A stretch of 64,000 nt of DNA from Betaproteobacteria bacterium (GTDB lineage Bacteria > Pseudomonadota > Gammaproteobacteria > Burkholderiales > SG8-39): positions 186,001 to 250,000 of the forward strand of contig SCTY01000026.1 in NCBI GenBank assembly GCA_004297625.1. The letters run 5' to 3'. A program made the translations under genes and the position numbers. The first letter of the stretch is position 1. Each line of letters opens with the position of its first letter. Shown here in pieces: positions 10,051 to 18,760 of the stretch. The notes beneath the pieces are model-generated. The model had not been told where the DNA came from and made no database searches. It saw nothing but the letters and a program-made list of their open reading frames with translations.

Positions 10051-11745
10051 ATGTACCGCTACGACGAGGTCGACCAGCGCCTGGTGAACGAGCGGGTGGC
10101 GCAGTTCCGCGACCAGACGCGCCGTTTCCTGGCCGGCAAGCTCTCGGAGGAGGAGTTCCGGGCGCTGCGGCTGCGGAACGGCCTGTACATCCAGCGCTAT
10201 GCGCCGATGCTGCGCATCGCGATCCCCTATGGCCTCTTGTCATCCAAACAATTGAGAAAACTTGCGGCGATCGCCCGCAAGTACGACCGCGGCTACGGCC
10301 ACTTCTCGACGCGGCAGAACCTGCAGCTCAACTGGCCGAAGCTCGAGCAGGTGCCCGACATCCTGGCCGAGCTGGCGAGCGTCCAGCTGCACGCCATCCA
10401 GACCTCGGGAAACTGCGTGCGCAACGTGACCACGGATCACTTCGCCGGCGTCGCGCCCGACGAGATCGTCGATTCGTTCGTGTGGTGCGAGCTCATCCGC
10501 CAGTGGTCGACCTTCAACCCCGAGTTCAGCTACCTGCCGCGCAAGTTCAAGATCGGCGTGAACGGCGCGCTCGAGGACCGCGTCGCGACCTACGTGCACG
10601 ACATCGGTTTGCATGCCTTGAAGAATGCTTCAGGAGAGACCGGTTTTCGCGTAATCGTAGGAGGCGGCCTGGGCCGCACGCCGATCATCGGTCAGGCCGT
10701 CCGTGATTTCCTGCCCTGGCCGCACCTTCTCACCTACCTCGACGCGGTGCTGCGCACCTACAACCGCTTCGGCCGCCGCGACAACATCCACAAGGCGCGC
10801 ATCAAGATCCTGCTCAAGGAGCGCGGCGTGGAGCGCTTCCGCGAAGAGGTCGAGGCCGAGTGGGCGCATCTCAAGGATGGCCCCGGCACGCTCACGCGCG
10901 AAGACGTGGAGAAGATCGAAGCGCGCTTCACCCGTCCCGCGTACGAAATAGGGACAGACCCCATTTCAGGAATCTCTGAAATGGGGTCCGTCCCTGTTTT
11001 TTCGGCCTGGCGCAAGCGCAACGTCCACGGGCACAAGGTGCCGGGCTACGCCGCGGTGACGCTCTCCCTCAAGAAAACCGGCGTGCCGCCGGGCGACGTG
11101 ACGAGCGAGCAGATGGACGCGATCGCCGGCCTCGCCGAGCGCTATTCGTTCGGCGAGCTGCGCGTCTCGCACGAGCAGAACCTGATCCTCGCCGACGTGC
11201 GCCAGCGCGATCTGCCGGCGCTCTGGCGCGAGGTGCGCGCGCTCGGGCTCGCGACGCCGAACGTCGGGCTTCTCACCAACATCATCTCCTGCCCGGGCGG
11301 CGACTTCTGCGCGCTCGCGAACGCGAAATCCATCCCGGTCGCGCGGGCGATTCAGGAACGCTTCGACGCGCTTGACTATCTCTTCGACATCGGCGAGCTC
11401 GACCTCAATATCTCGGGCTGCATGAACGCCTGCGGCCATCACCACATCGGCCATATCGGCATCCTCGGCGTCGACAAGAACGGCGAGGAGTGGTACCAGA
11501 TCGAGATCGGCGGCAACCAGGCGCCGGCATCGCTCGGCAAAGTCATCGGACCCTCGTTCGCCCGCGCCGAGGTCCCCGATGTCATCGAAAAGCTGATCGC
11601 CTGCTACCTCGAGCGGCGCGACAGCGAAGCCGAGCGCTTCATCGATATCGTGCAGCGCATCGGCATCGAGCCTTTCAAGGAATACGTCTATGGCAACGCT
11701 CATCAAAGGCCGGCGGATCGTCAACGACAAGTGGCAGCGGCTTGA
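10051..11745 (+). CDS. cysI: Sulfite/nitrite reductase hemoprotein (siroheme-[4Fe-4S]), interrupted in frame by a repeat
   Basis: Two ferredoxin-like/siroheme half-domains, with HFSTRQNLQLNW and SGNCVRN in the first half. The four cluster ligands are C414 and C420 in CPGGDFC and C457 and C461 in CMNACG. It reduces sulfite to sulfide for cysteine synthesis; DUF934 and siroheme-pathway neighbours favour sulfite over nitrite. Residues about 299-317 (IGTDPIS...MGSVPVF) are encoded by an inserted palindromic repeat that keeps the frame and sits between the two halves. Whether the enzyme tolerates this is unknown. The 3' end overlaps the next gene by 56 bp. Confidence 0.9.
   Translation: MYRYDEVDQRLVNERVAQFRDQTRRFLAGKLSEEEFRALRLRNGLYIQRYAPMLRIAIPYGLLSSKQLRKLAAIARKYDRGYGHFSTRQNLQLNWPKLEQVPDILAELASVQLHAIQTSGNCVRNVTTDHFAGVAPDEIVDSFVWCELIRQWSTFNPEFSYLPRKFKIGVNGALEDRVATYVHDIGLHALKNASGETGFRVIVGGGLGRTPIIGQAVRDFLPWPHLLTYLDAVLRTYNRFGRRDNIHKARIKILLKERGVERFREEVEAEWAHLKDGPGTLTREDVEKIEARFTRPAYEIGTDPISGISEMGSVPVFSAWRKRNVHGHKVPGYAAVTLSLKKTGVPPGDVTSEQMDAIAGLAERYSFGELRVSHEQNLILADVRQRDLPALWREVRALGLATPNVGLLTNIISCPGGDFCALANAKSIPVARAIQERFDALDYLFDIGELDLNISGCMNACGHHHIGHIGILGVDKNGEEWYQIEIGGNQAPASLGKVIGPSFARAEVPDVIEKLIACYLERRDSEAERFIDIVQRIGIEPFKEYVYGNAHQRPADRQRQVAAA
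10945..11000. repeat. Palindromic repeat, family 2, inserted inside cysI
   Basis: Arms 10945-10969 and 10976-11000 pair with three mismatches, and the loop is 6 nt. The arm matches the family 2 palindrome at 4515-4570. The insertion adds whole codons and contains no in-frame stop on the cysI strand. Confidence 0.95.
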
Positions 11746-12232
11746 CGCCCAACGCTGGCTGCAGGTCGGCGAAGACGGCCTGGTGCCCGATTTTCCGGAT
11801 GCGGCCGAGCTCATCGTTGCGCCGAAGCTCTGGGCGCTGCGCCGGGATGATCTGCTCGCGCGACGCGGCAGGCTCGGGCTGCGGCTCGAGCCGGGCGACG
11901 ACCCAGCCCAATTCGCCGCCGACCTGGAGCACTTCGATCTGGTCGCGGTGAGCTTCCCCAAGTTCGGCGACGGCCGCGGCTATTCGACGGCGAAGCTCCT
12001 GCGCGAGCGCTACGGCTACAAGGGCGAGCTGCGCGCGGTCGGGCAGATTACGCGCGATCTTCTTTATTTCATGGAAAAGGTCGGCTTCGACGCCTACGAG
12101 CTGCGCGAAGGCGAGGACCGCGCCGAAGCGCTCGCCGCGTTCGAAGATATCTCGGCTGCGTACCAGCGATTCGCAATTCGGGGTCAGAGTCTTAATTCAC
12201 GCGACGAGGAGCTATCCGAATTAAGACTCTGA
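11690..12232 (+). CDS. DUF934 protein of the sulfite reductase operon, with repeat-derived tail
   Basis: 180 residues. The body matches the DUF934 family, which accompanies cysI in betaproteobacteria: LVAVSFPKFGDGRGYSTA, LRERYGYKGELRAVG, QITRDLLYFMEKVGFDAYEL. Its biochemical role is not established; it is thought to assist sulfite reduction. It starts inside the cysI 3' end, so the two are translationally coupled. Native sequence ends near residue 162. The last 18 residues (beginning RGQSLNS, ending ELSELRL) are read from the family 1 palindrome at 12175-12242, including the stop. Confidence 0.85.
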   Translation: MATLIKGRRIVNDKWQRLDAQRWLQVGEDGLVPDFPDAAELIVAPKLWALRRDDLLARRGRLGLRLEPGDDPAQFAADLEHFDLVAVSFPKFGDGRGYSTAKLLRERYGYKGELRAVGQITRDLLYFMEKVGFDAYELREGEDRAEALAAFEDISAAYQRFAIRGQSLNSRDEELSELRL

Positions 12233-12242
12233 CCCCGAATTC
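12175..12242. repeat. Palindromic repeat, family 1
   Basis: Arms 12175-12198 and 12218-12242 are perfect inverted copies around a 19-nt loop. They match the 3541-3610 copy, including the GAATTC outer ends. It supplies the end of the DUF934 gene and lies seven bases before the cobA start. Confidence 0.95.
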
Positions 12243-12249
12243 AGGCACG

Positions 12250-12999
12250 GTGTACCTTGTCGGCGCCGGCCCCGGCGCGGCGGACCTTCTCACCGTGCGC
12301 GCGGCGCGGCTGCTCGCGCAGGCCGACATCGTCTTTCACGACGCGCTGGTGCCGGACGAAGTGCTTTCGCTGGCGCCGAAAGCCGAGAAAGTCGCCGTGG
12401 GCAAGCGCTGCGGCCGCCACTCGACCGCCCAGCGCTTCATCCACAAGCGGCTCGCCGACGCTGCGCGCAAATACCGGGTCGTGGTGCGCCTCAAGGGCGG
12501 CGACCCGATGCTCTTCGGCCGCGCGCAGGAAGAGGTTTCTTTTTTAAAGACGAAAAACATCAATGTCGAAATCGTCCCGGGCATTACCGCAGCGCTCGGC
12601 GCCGCCGCCGAGCTTCAGGTGTCGCTCACGCAGCGCGGCGTTTCGCGCAGCGTGGTGTTCGCGACCCCGCGCGCGGCACCCGGCGAGCCGCCATCGAACT
12701 GGGTGCGCGCGGTGGCCGGCGCGGATACCGCGGTGCTGTACATGGCCTCGCACGAAGCCGAGTTCGTAGAGACCGAGCTTCTCGCCGCCGGCATGCGGCC
12801 GGACACGCCGGTCGCGGTGGCGGAAGACGTAAGCATGCCCGCTGCCGCGCTGCATGCGGGCAAGCTGGCGGAGCTTCAAAGCCTGGCCGCGCGCTGCGAG
12901 GGCGGCCCGGCGCTACTGCTGATCGGCGACGTTTTCGAAGCGCTTCAGGCCGCGGCCGGCAGCGAGCGCGTGCTGCGCGTCGCAAGCCAGATCATATAA
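12250..12999 (+). CDS. cobA: Uroporphyrinogen-III C-methyltransferase (siroheme synthesis)
   Basis: 249 residues, single-domain SUMT type without the CysG oxidase/chelatase part. Motifs are YLVGAGPGAADLLT at the start, VVVRLKGGDPMLFGRA, and VPGITAALGAAA. It makes precorrin-2 for the siroheme cofactor of CysI, which fits the operon. The GTG at 12250 is the only start consistent with the conserved N-terminus. Homologues normally have a few residues (M..GKV) before YLVGAG, so the original start was probably lost to the repeat that ends at 12242. AGG four bases upstream is a poor ribosome site. Confidence 0.9.
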   Translation: MYLVGAGPGAADLLTVRAARLLAQADIVFHDALVPDEVLSLAPKAEKVAVGKRCGRHSTAQRFIHKRLADAARKYRVVVRLKGGDPMLFGRAQEEVSFLKTKNINVEIVPGITAALGAAAELQVSLTQRGVSRSVVFATPRAAPGEPPSNWVRAVAGADTAVLYMASHEAEFVETELLAAGMRPDTPVAVAEDVSMPAAALHAGKLAELQSLAARCEGGPALLLIGDVFEALQAAAGSERVLRVASQII

Positions 13000-13460
13000 A
13001 CCACCAGCAGCGTGAACCAGAAGAGCGACCACTCGGCGATCGAAAAGCCGAGGAAGGTCCAGTCCACCTTGGCGCATTCGCCGGTGCCGGTGATCAGCAC
13101 CTTCTTCACTACGCTCGCCAGCGGAAAATTCTCGAGCATGAAGAAGAGATCCGGCCCGCAGGCGGGCACCTTGTCGGGCGGCAGATGCTGGAGCCATACC
13201 TGGCGCGTCGCCGTCGCCGCGCCGCCGATGGCGACGATTGCGGCGAGCGTCGCATAGGCGATCGTGCCTTTTCTGCCCGGTCCGTGTAGCGCCGCGACGA
13301 CGCACACCGCGATCACCCCGTAGAAAAACCCGCGCTGCACGAGGCACAGCGGGCAGGGCTGCAGCCCCTGCACGTACTGCAGGAAATAGCCGAAGGCGAG
13401 AAGCGCCGCGGGCACCGCGGCGGCGAGAAGGAATGCTCTGCGTGGACTAAGCCAGTTCAT
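12945..13460 (-). CDS. dsbB: Disulfide bond formation protein B
   Basis: 171 residues, four membrane helices. The first periplasmic pair is C36-P-L-C39, the second pair C101 and C129, as in DsbB. It passes electrons from DsbA to quinone in the inner membrane. The 3' end overlaps cobA by 55 bp on the opposite strand. The last residues (ATRSTRSLPAAA) are variable in the family. Confidence 0.93.
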   Translation of the reverse strand: MNWLSPRRAFLLAAAVPAALLAFGYFLQYVQGLQPCPLCLVQRGFFYGVIAVCVVAALHGPGRKGTIAYATLAAIVAIGGAATATRQVWLQHLPPDKVPACGPDLFFMLENFPLASVVKKVLITGTGECAKVDWTFLGFSIAEWSLFWFTLLVVYMIWLATRSTRSLPAAA

Positions 13461-13562
13461 GTTGGAGGATGGACAACGAATCCTTCCGGATTATCCCAGA
13501 TGGGTTGATCGGACCGGCGCTTCCCGGCAGGGCTGCAACAGCCCCTCGCCAGAATCGCCGCC

Positions 13563-13952
13563 ATGAAACGCAGACGGCAGCTCGGCGGCAGCGCCAGCAT
13601 GGTGTTCCTCGCGATGGTCCTTTCCGCATGCACCATCGTAGGCCACGAGAAAGTCCTCGGCTGGCCGCGCATGGACGTCGTGGCCCACTACGTCCCGGCC
13701 GAAGAGATGCGCAACCGCTGCGCGCCGTACGTCGGTTACGGCATGCTGCCCGACGCCTGCGCCGAATTCAACTTCGCCGCGAACCGCTGCGACATGTGGT
13801 TCAGCGCGGATTTCCCGCCGCCCGCCTCGGTGGTCGAGCACGAGGAGCTTCACTGCAAAGGCTACGACCATATCGGCCAGCGCACCATGGCCGAGATGCT
13901 GAGCCGCCATCTCGCCGAAGCCAGCGCCAGCACCGGTTCCACCCGCCGGTAA
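13563..13952 (+). CDS. Small lipoprotein with an HExxH motif
   Basis: 129 residues with a lipoprotein signal (lipobox LSAC, Cys23). Six further cysteines follow in the mature part, most of them near C53, C66 and C76. H93-E-E-L-H97 followed by KGYDH reads as a zincin-type metal site, with D102/H103 as a possible third ligand. No known peptidase family was recognised with confidence. It sits 6 bp before another lipoprotein gene and likely forms an operon with it. A secreted or envelope peptidase is inference. Confidence 0.65.
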   Translation: MKRRRQLGGSASMVFLAMVLSACTIVGHEKVLGWPRMDVVAHYVPAEEMRNRCAPYVGYGMLPDACAEFNFAANRCDMWFSADFPPPASVVEHEELHCKGYDHIGQRTMAEMLSRHLAEASASTGSTRR

Positions 13953-13958
13953 AGATCC

Positions 13959-14450
13959 ATGAACCCCCTCGTCTTCTTCTTTGCCGTTGTTGCCATCGCC
14001 GGCTGCGCGGCCTTCCAGGAGCCGGCACGCTTTCCCGCCGAGCGCTACGCGGGCGACACGGCGCTCGAGCGCACGCTGTCGCAGGTGAACGTCGAAACGA
14101 ACCGCGCGCCCGCCTGCGCGCTGATTTCGCCTTGCCAGGCGAGCCTGCCGAGCCGCGACGAGCTCGCGCGCACCCGCTTTCTCGACTGCAAAGGCTACGC
14201 GATGGCGAAGGCTTATGCCTTGCAAGATGCCGGCATCGATGCCTCCCGCATGCGCGTTGCAGAGCTCGAGCTGATGGGGCGGCGCCACGTCGTGCTGGTC
14301 GTCGACGAGCGCTACGTGCTCGATAATCTGGACGACAGCGTGCGGCGGATCGAAGAATACCGGCGCTTCCAGCCCGTGCTCGCCGCGCTTCCCGCCGCGC
14401 TCATGGCCGGCGCTCCGGCGAGTGCCGGGCAGACGGGCCCGAAGCGCTGA
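13959..14450 (+). CDS. Lipoprotein with a transglutaminase-like cysteine peptidase fold
   Basis: 163 residues, lipobox AIAGC (Cys16). A transglutaminase-like triad is readable: C77 in FLDCKGYA, H110 in GRRHVVLVV and D122 in YVLDN. This order and spacing match the bacterial transglutaminase-like cysteine proteinase (BTLCP) group. Substrate unknown; location outer or inner membrane periplasmic face. It follows the HEELH lipoprotein and converges on the EPS operon, overlapping the ligase-like gene by 50 bp. Confidence 0.7.
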   Translation: MNPLVFFFAVVAIAGCAAFQEPARFPAERYAGDTALERTLSQVNVETNRAPACALISPCQASLPSRDELARTRFLDCKGYAMAKAYALQDAGIDASRMRVAELELMGRRHVVLVVDERYVLDNLDDSVRRIEEYRRFQPVLAALPAALMAGAPASAGQTGPKR

Positions 14451-15786
14451 AGAGCGCGATCCAAGCGTAGGCGAGCAGGACGACGAACGCGAGCGCGTTC
14501 GCCGGGATCTGCAGGTTGAAGTCCACCGTGCTGTGGATCGCGATCGCCGTGACGCCCATGAGCGCGGCGAACGCGAAGCCGCGCGCGAGCGGATCGCGCC
14601 GCCGCGAGAGCACGAGGACCGCATTGATGAGCGCGAGGAGCGGCAGGGTGCCGATGAGGAGCGCGCCCAGCGGCCCCGTTTCGACGAGGAACTGCGTGTA
14701 GTCGTTGTGCGCGTGGTCGTAGAAGGCGCCGATGTCGGGTCCGCGGTAGCGCGGAAACGCGCCGTAGAAGCTTCCCGCGCCCGCGCCGAGCACCGGGTAA
14801 TCCTTCAGCATGTCGAGCGCGTACACCGAGGGCTCGACGCGCTGCTCGACGTCGACGGCCGTCGTTTGCTGGAGCCGATCGAGGGTCTTCTCCACGCCGA
14901 ACCAGGTGCCGACGATGAAGATATCGATGACGATCAGGCTCGCGATCAGGATGACGGTGCTGCGCGTCGCGTGCCGGCGCAGGAGGAGCGCCACCGAGCC
15001 GGCGATGAGGAGGCTCGAGAAGAACGCGGTGTTCCCCATGCGCGAGCGCGTCATGACGAGGCCGATCACCATGGCCACCAGGAAAAGCCGCAGCGGCGCC
15101 CGCGCGCTCAGCAGCATGCGCGCCGTGTCGCGCCAGAACTGCCGCCAGGTGCGCCGGCCGCTTTCCTGCAGGCTCCCGACCAGCAGCCCGATCCCCATGG
15201 CGAGGCCGATTTCCAGGAACCCGGCAAGGTGGTTTCGGTTCACGAAGGCGCCGCTCGCCTGCGAAGAATGCGCGATGCGCGCGCCGAAGAGATCGACATC
15301 GGTGCCGGCGAGGTGCATGAGCGCGCCGTAGACCGCCTGCAAGAGCCCGCTCAGCACGAGCGCATAGGCGATCATCCGGGCTCTTTCGCGCGTCGTGGCG
15401 AGCGCCAGAACGAGCGCAAAGGCAGCCGCGTAGGCGCAGCTCTTCAGCCAGAAAACGAAGCTCGCGTTCGGGTCGATGGAGAGCGTGCGGGCGCCCAGCG
15501 CGGCCGATTCCGGCGAAAGCATGCGAAGCAAGCCGGCCGGCAGCGGAATCCAGTACAGCGCGAGGTAAACAAGCCAGGCGCCGAGGATGGCGAGCGCCGG
15601 CCACGCGTCGCGCAGCACGCCGAGCGAGCGAAGGTCGCGGCGCATCCAGGCGATGAGCCAGAGCGCCGCGCAAACAAAGACCCACCCCTCCAGAAGGCTC
15701 CAGGCCCACGGCCGGTTGCTGCCGAGCGGCCAGGGCGCCCAAACGAGTAATCCGAGGAAGAGATAGAGGGCGGCGCGCTGGGCCAC
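14401..15786 (-). CDS. O-antigen ligase/polymerase-like membrane protein (Wzy_C domain)
   Basis: 461 residues, about 12 membrane helices with a large periplasmic loop that holds HSSQASGAFVNRNHLAGF and, later, AFYDHAHNDYTQFLVETG. These two blocks are typical of WaaL/Wzy_C proteins. It joins or polymerises lipid-linked glycans on the periplasmic face. It is the last gene of the minus-strand export operon, 3 bp after the phosphatase gene. Ligase and polymerase cannot be told apart here; a second polymerase candidate lies at 32794-34194. Confidence 0.85.
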   Translation of the reverse strand: MAQRAALYLFLGLLVWAPWPLGSNRPWAWSLLEGWVFVCAALWLIAWMRRDLRSLGVLRDAWPALAILGAWLVYLALYWIPLPAGLLRMLSPESAALGARTLSIDPNASFVFWLKSCAYAAAFALVLALATTRERARMIAYALVLSGLLQAVYGALMHLAGTDVDLFGARIAHSSQASGAFVNRNHLAGFLEIGLAMGIGLLVGSLQESGRRTWRQFWRDTARMLLSARAPLRLFLVAMVIGLVMTRSRMGNTAFFSSLLIAGSVALLLRRHATRSTVILIASLIVIDIFIVGTWFGVEKTLDRLQQTTAVDVEQRVEPSVYALDMLKDYPVLGAGAGSFYGAFPRYRGPDIGAFYDHAHNDYTQFLVETGPLGALLIGTLPLLALINAVLVLSRRRDPLARGFAFAALMGVTAIAIHSTVDFNLQIPANALAFVVLLAYAWIALFSASGPSARHSPERRP

Positions 15787-15789
15787 CCG

Positions 15790-16509
15790 TCAGTCTCCGC
15801 GCAGGAGGCGCGCGGGGTTCTCCTCCACGAGCCGCGCCGCCTCCTCCTCGCCCACGATGCGCGCCGCCGCTTCGCGCCCCGGCGTGATGCGCGGCGGGCG
15901 CAGCTCGGTGTCGTGCGCGTCCGAGGCGAGCACCGTCACCCAGCCCTCCTCGAGGAACTGGCGCGCGCGCGCGGCGCAGTCCTCGCCGAAGCCGCCGGCG
16001 ACCGCGTCGGCGGTGAGCTGAAGCAGGCAGCCCTGGCGCACGAAAGGCAGGATCTTGTCGGCGTCGCGCAGGATGTCCTTGTTGCGCTCCGGGTGCGCGA
16101 TCATCGGGCGGATGCCGTGCGCGAGCAGCCAGTCGACGAGCTTGTCGGCACCCACCGGCACGTGGCCGTGCGGCAGCTCGAGCAGCAGCACCTTGTGGCC
16201 GCCGAGCGCGCCCACGAACGGCACGCGGCCTTCCTCGATCAGCGGCAGGATGTCGTAGGACGCGCGCACCTCCGCAGCGAAACTGATTTTCAACGTAATG
16301 TCTTTTTCCCGGAGTGCGTTGCGATACGCGTCCACGGCGGCCGAAATGCAGGCGAGATCGTTGTCCCAGCGCCCGACGTGAAGATGCGGCGTCACGCGCG
16401 CCTCGCGGATGCCGTGCGCGACCGCAAGGCGCGCCATGGCGAGCGCCTCGGCGAGCGTCGCCGGGCCATCGTCGATTCCGGGCAGCAAATGGCAATGCAG
16501 GTCGATCAT
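15790..16509 (-). CDS. Tyrosine-protein phosphatase, PHP type (CpsB/YwqE-like)
   Basis: 239 residues with the PHP metal ligands in order: DLHCHLLPGIDDGP, TPHLH, AAEVRASYD, IAHPERN, SDAHD. CpsB-like enzymes are manganese-dependent phosphotyrosine phosphatases that reverse the autokinase next door. It lies 16 bp downstream of the autokinase gene on the same strand, so phosphorylation control of the exporter is the likely role. Confidence 0.88.
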   Translation of the reverse strand: MIDLHCHLLPGIDDGPATLAEALAMARLAVAHGIREARVTPHLHVGRWDNDLACISAAVDAYRNALREKDITLKISFAAEVRASYDILPLIEEGRVPFVGALGGHKVLLLELPHGHVPVGADKLVDWLLAHGIRPMIAHPERNKDILRDADKILPFVRQGCLLQLTADAVAGGFGEDCAARARQFLEEGWVTVLASDAHDTELRPPRITPGREAAARIVGEEEAARLVEENPARLLRGD

Positions 16510-16525
16510 CGACCCGCCGGGCGCT

Positions 16526-18754
16526 TCAGCGCTTGCCGGTGTAGCCGTAGCCGTATCTGCGGGCGTAGTAGCGCTTGCCGTAGCCGCTGTACTCGCCGTA
16601 GTAGCGGTCCGCCCTCAGGACGTCGAGCTCGTTGAGCACCGCGCCGATGAGCGGCGCGCTCGCGCGGCGCATTTTGCGGATCCCGCGGCGCGCGAGCGGG
16701 TAGGGCGTCTCGTCCGCCTTCACGAGATAGACAACCTCGGTTGCGACCTTCGACAGGACCACGGCGTCGCTCACGAGCTGCACCGGCGGAGAATCGAGCA
16801 CGATGAAGTCGAAGCGCTCGCTCAGCTGCCGGATGATCTCGGCAAAGCGCTGCGAGGCCAGCAGCTCCTGGGGATTCGGAGGAATCTTGCCGGCGGGCAC
16901 CACGTGCACCCCGGTGTTGCCGGCCGGATAGACGCATTCATCGAGCTTTGCCTCGCCGCTGCAGAGCTCGGCGAGTCCCTTCAGCGCTTTTTGCCCGCCC
17001 AGCACCGGGCCGATGCGCGGCCGGCGCATATCGGCGTCGATGAGCAGCGTCTTCTTGATTTGCCCGAGCGCGAAGGCGAGGTTCGCCGCAATGGTGGTCT
17101 TCCCTTCCTTGGGCAGCGACGAGGTCACTACGACGATCTTCTTCGGATTGTCGAGCGCGGAGAGCATCACGCCGCTGCGGATGGTGCGGATCGCCTCGGC
17201 GAACGAGGTCTGGCCATCTTCCAGGAAGAGCCGCTCGATGTGCTGGCCGCGCGCCACCTTGGTGTGCTGGACCACCCCCAGCGTCGGCAATCCCAGCTTG
17301 CTCTCGAGCTCGTGGCTCGACTTGACGGTGTTGTCGAGCCGCTCGATGAGCAGCGCGAGGAAAACGCCAAGGAGCAACGCTCCGAGCACCGACAGCACGA
17401 CGGTTTGCCGCTTGTTCGGGCCCACAGCGAATTGCGGTATTACCGCTGCATCCACTACACGGGCGATCGTGCTTCGAATATCGTTCTGAATATTGGTTTC
17501 CTTGAATCGCTGCAAGAAGAGCTCATACAGCTGCCGATTGGTCGCCACGTCGCGCTCGAGCGCCGCCAACTGGAATTCCTTGCGGTTCAGAGCCTGGATT
17601 TCCGCCCGCGCGGTGCTAAGCGCTCGATCCAGGCTCTGCTCGTTCGCGCGGGCAACCTCGACTTCGCGAGTCACGGTCTGAGCAACCGCGGACACTTGGC
17701 GGCGTAGGTTGTCGCGAGCAGACTTGAGATCGGATTCGGCGGCTATCAGTTTCGGGTGCTCGGGTCCGTAGCGCTTCACGGCCTCATTGAGGCGCTTCTC
17801 GGATTCGAGCTCCGCTTCCCGGAAGCGTTGCACCAAGGGGTGCTTCTGAATCGCCGGCAAGCTCTGCAAGGACGCCTCCGAGCCCGGCTTCAATGCGACG
17901 CTTACCTGGTTATACATGTTCTCGGCATCCGCGCGGCGCGCCCGGGCTTCCAGGAGCGCTTTGGAAATTTCTTCCAACTGACGTGTTGCGCCGCTCTGCG
18001 AGAGGCCTTTCGTGTCGAGAATGCGCTCACGGTCGCGGAACGCCTGCAGCGCCTGCTCCGAATCGATCAGCTTCTTTCGCAGCTCGCCCGACTGGGTGTT
18101 GAGAAAGGCCATAGCCTTTTGCGTCATCTGCATGCGAGCCTCTAGATCGGTGTCGATGTAGAGTTCGGCAAGCTCGTTCGGTATGAGCGCGGCGAGCTCC
18201 TTGTCCGTGCTTTCGAAGCTGACGCGTATAAGCTGGCTGTTGCGAACAAGTTGCGCGTTAAGTCCTCCCTGCACTGCCCTTATGACCCCTTGCTCGACAG
18301 CTTCCGGCGAAGCTTGAGCCGCCTTAGCAGGCGCGCTGAAGAATCCGTCCGGCAGCCACTGTTGCCATACGCTGGGCGGTTGGCGTCGTGGGTCGAATAA
18401 GCGGTGCTCCGTCAGGTTCAGTTTTTTGACCAGCTTCGCGACCAGCTCGCGCGATTTCAAGATCTCGAACTGCGTCTGGTAGAACTCCCGGTTCATGCCG
18501 GCCGCGATGTTGTATGCCTCCTCGATCGACACGATTTTCGGCTTATTCGGCTCGATGAGGATCGTGGCTGTCGCCCGATACACCGGCGGCATGCTGTTGG
18601 CGATCAGCACTGCCAGCACGCCGACGGCGGCAACCAAGGCGATAATTCGCCATTTGTTGCGGTTCACTGCGCGCCAGTAGCGGACGAGATCGAGCGTCTC
18701 GTCATCACGCTCAGGCGGCGCGCCGGCATTTGGCGGCATCGGTTCCGTGCTCAT
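16526..18754 (-). CDS. Polysaccharide co-polymerase and bacterial tyrosine autokinase (Wzc-like)
   Basis: 742 residues. A Wzz domain with a helix near 33-53, a long coiled-coil GNVR region (about 180-420), a second helix (VVLSVLGALLLGVFLALLIE), then a BY-kinase domain. Walker A is SSLPKEGKTT at about 543, Walker A' is LLIDADMRRPRIG and Walker B is FIVLDSPP. The C-terminus is a tyrosine cluster (DRYYGEYSGYGKRYYARRYG) for autophosphorylation. It controls chain length and export of the polysaccharide. Between wza-like and cpsB-like genes, as in most such operons. Confidence 0.95.
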   Translation of the reverse strand: MSTEPMPPNAGAPPERDDETLDLVRYWRAVNRNKWRIIALVAAVGVLAVLIANSMPPVYRATATILIEPNKPKIVSIEEAYNIAAGMNREFYQTQFEILKSRELVAKLVKKLNLTEHRLFDPRRQPPSVWQQWLPDGFFSAPAKAAQASPEAVEQGVIRAVQGGLNAQLVRNSQLIRVSFESTDKELAALIPNELAELYIDTDLEARMQMTQKAMAFLNTQSGELRKKLIDSEQALQAFRDRERILDTKGLSQSGATRQLEEISKALLEARARRADAENMYNQVSVALKPGSEASLQSLPAIQKHPLVQRFREAELESEKRLNEAVKRYGPEHPKLIAAESDLKSARDNLRRQVSAVAQTVTREVEVARANEQSLDRALSTARAEIQALNRKEFQLAALERDVATNRQLYELFLQRFKETNIQNDIRSTIARVVDAAVIPQFAVGPNKRQTVVLSVLGALLLGVFLALLIERLDNTVKSSHELESKLGLPTLGVVQHTKVARGQHIERLFLEDGQTSFAEAIRTIRSGVMLSALDNPKKIVVVTSSLPKEGKTTIAANLAFALGQIKKTLLIDADMRRPRIGPVLGGQKALKGLAELCSGEAKLDECVYPAGNTGVHVVPAGKIPPNPQELLASQRFAEIIRQLSERFDFIVLDSPPVQLVSDAVVLSKVATEVVYLVKADETPYPLARRGIRKMRRASAPLIGAVLNELDVLRADRYYGEYSGYGKRYYARRYGYGYTGKR

Positions 18755-18760
18755 GCAGGA

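Noticed and set aside
14312..16495. 727-residue minus-strand frame antisense/alternate to the EPS ligase and phosphatase genes
   Set aside because: Arg/Ala-rich shadow frame of high-GC coding DNA with no motif; the overlapping frames carry clear domains.
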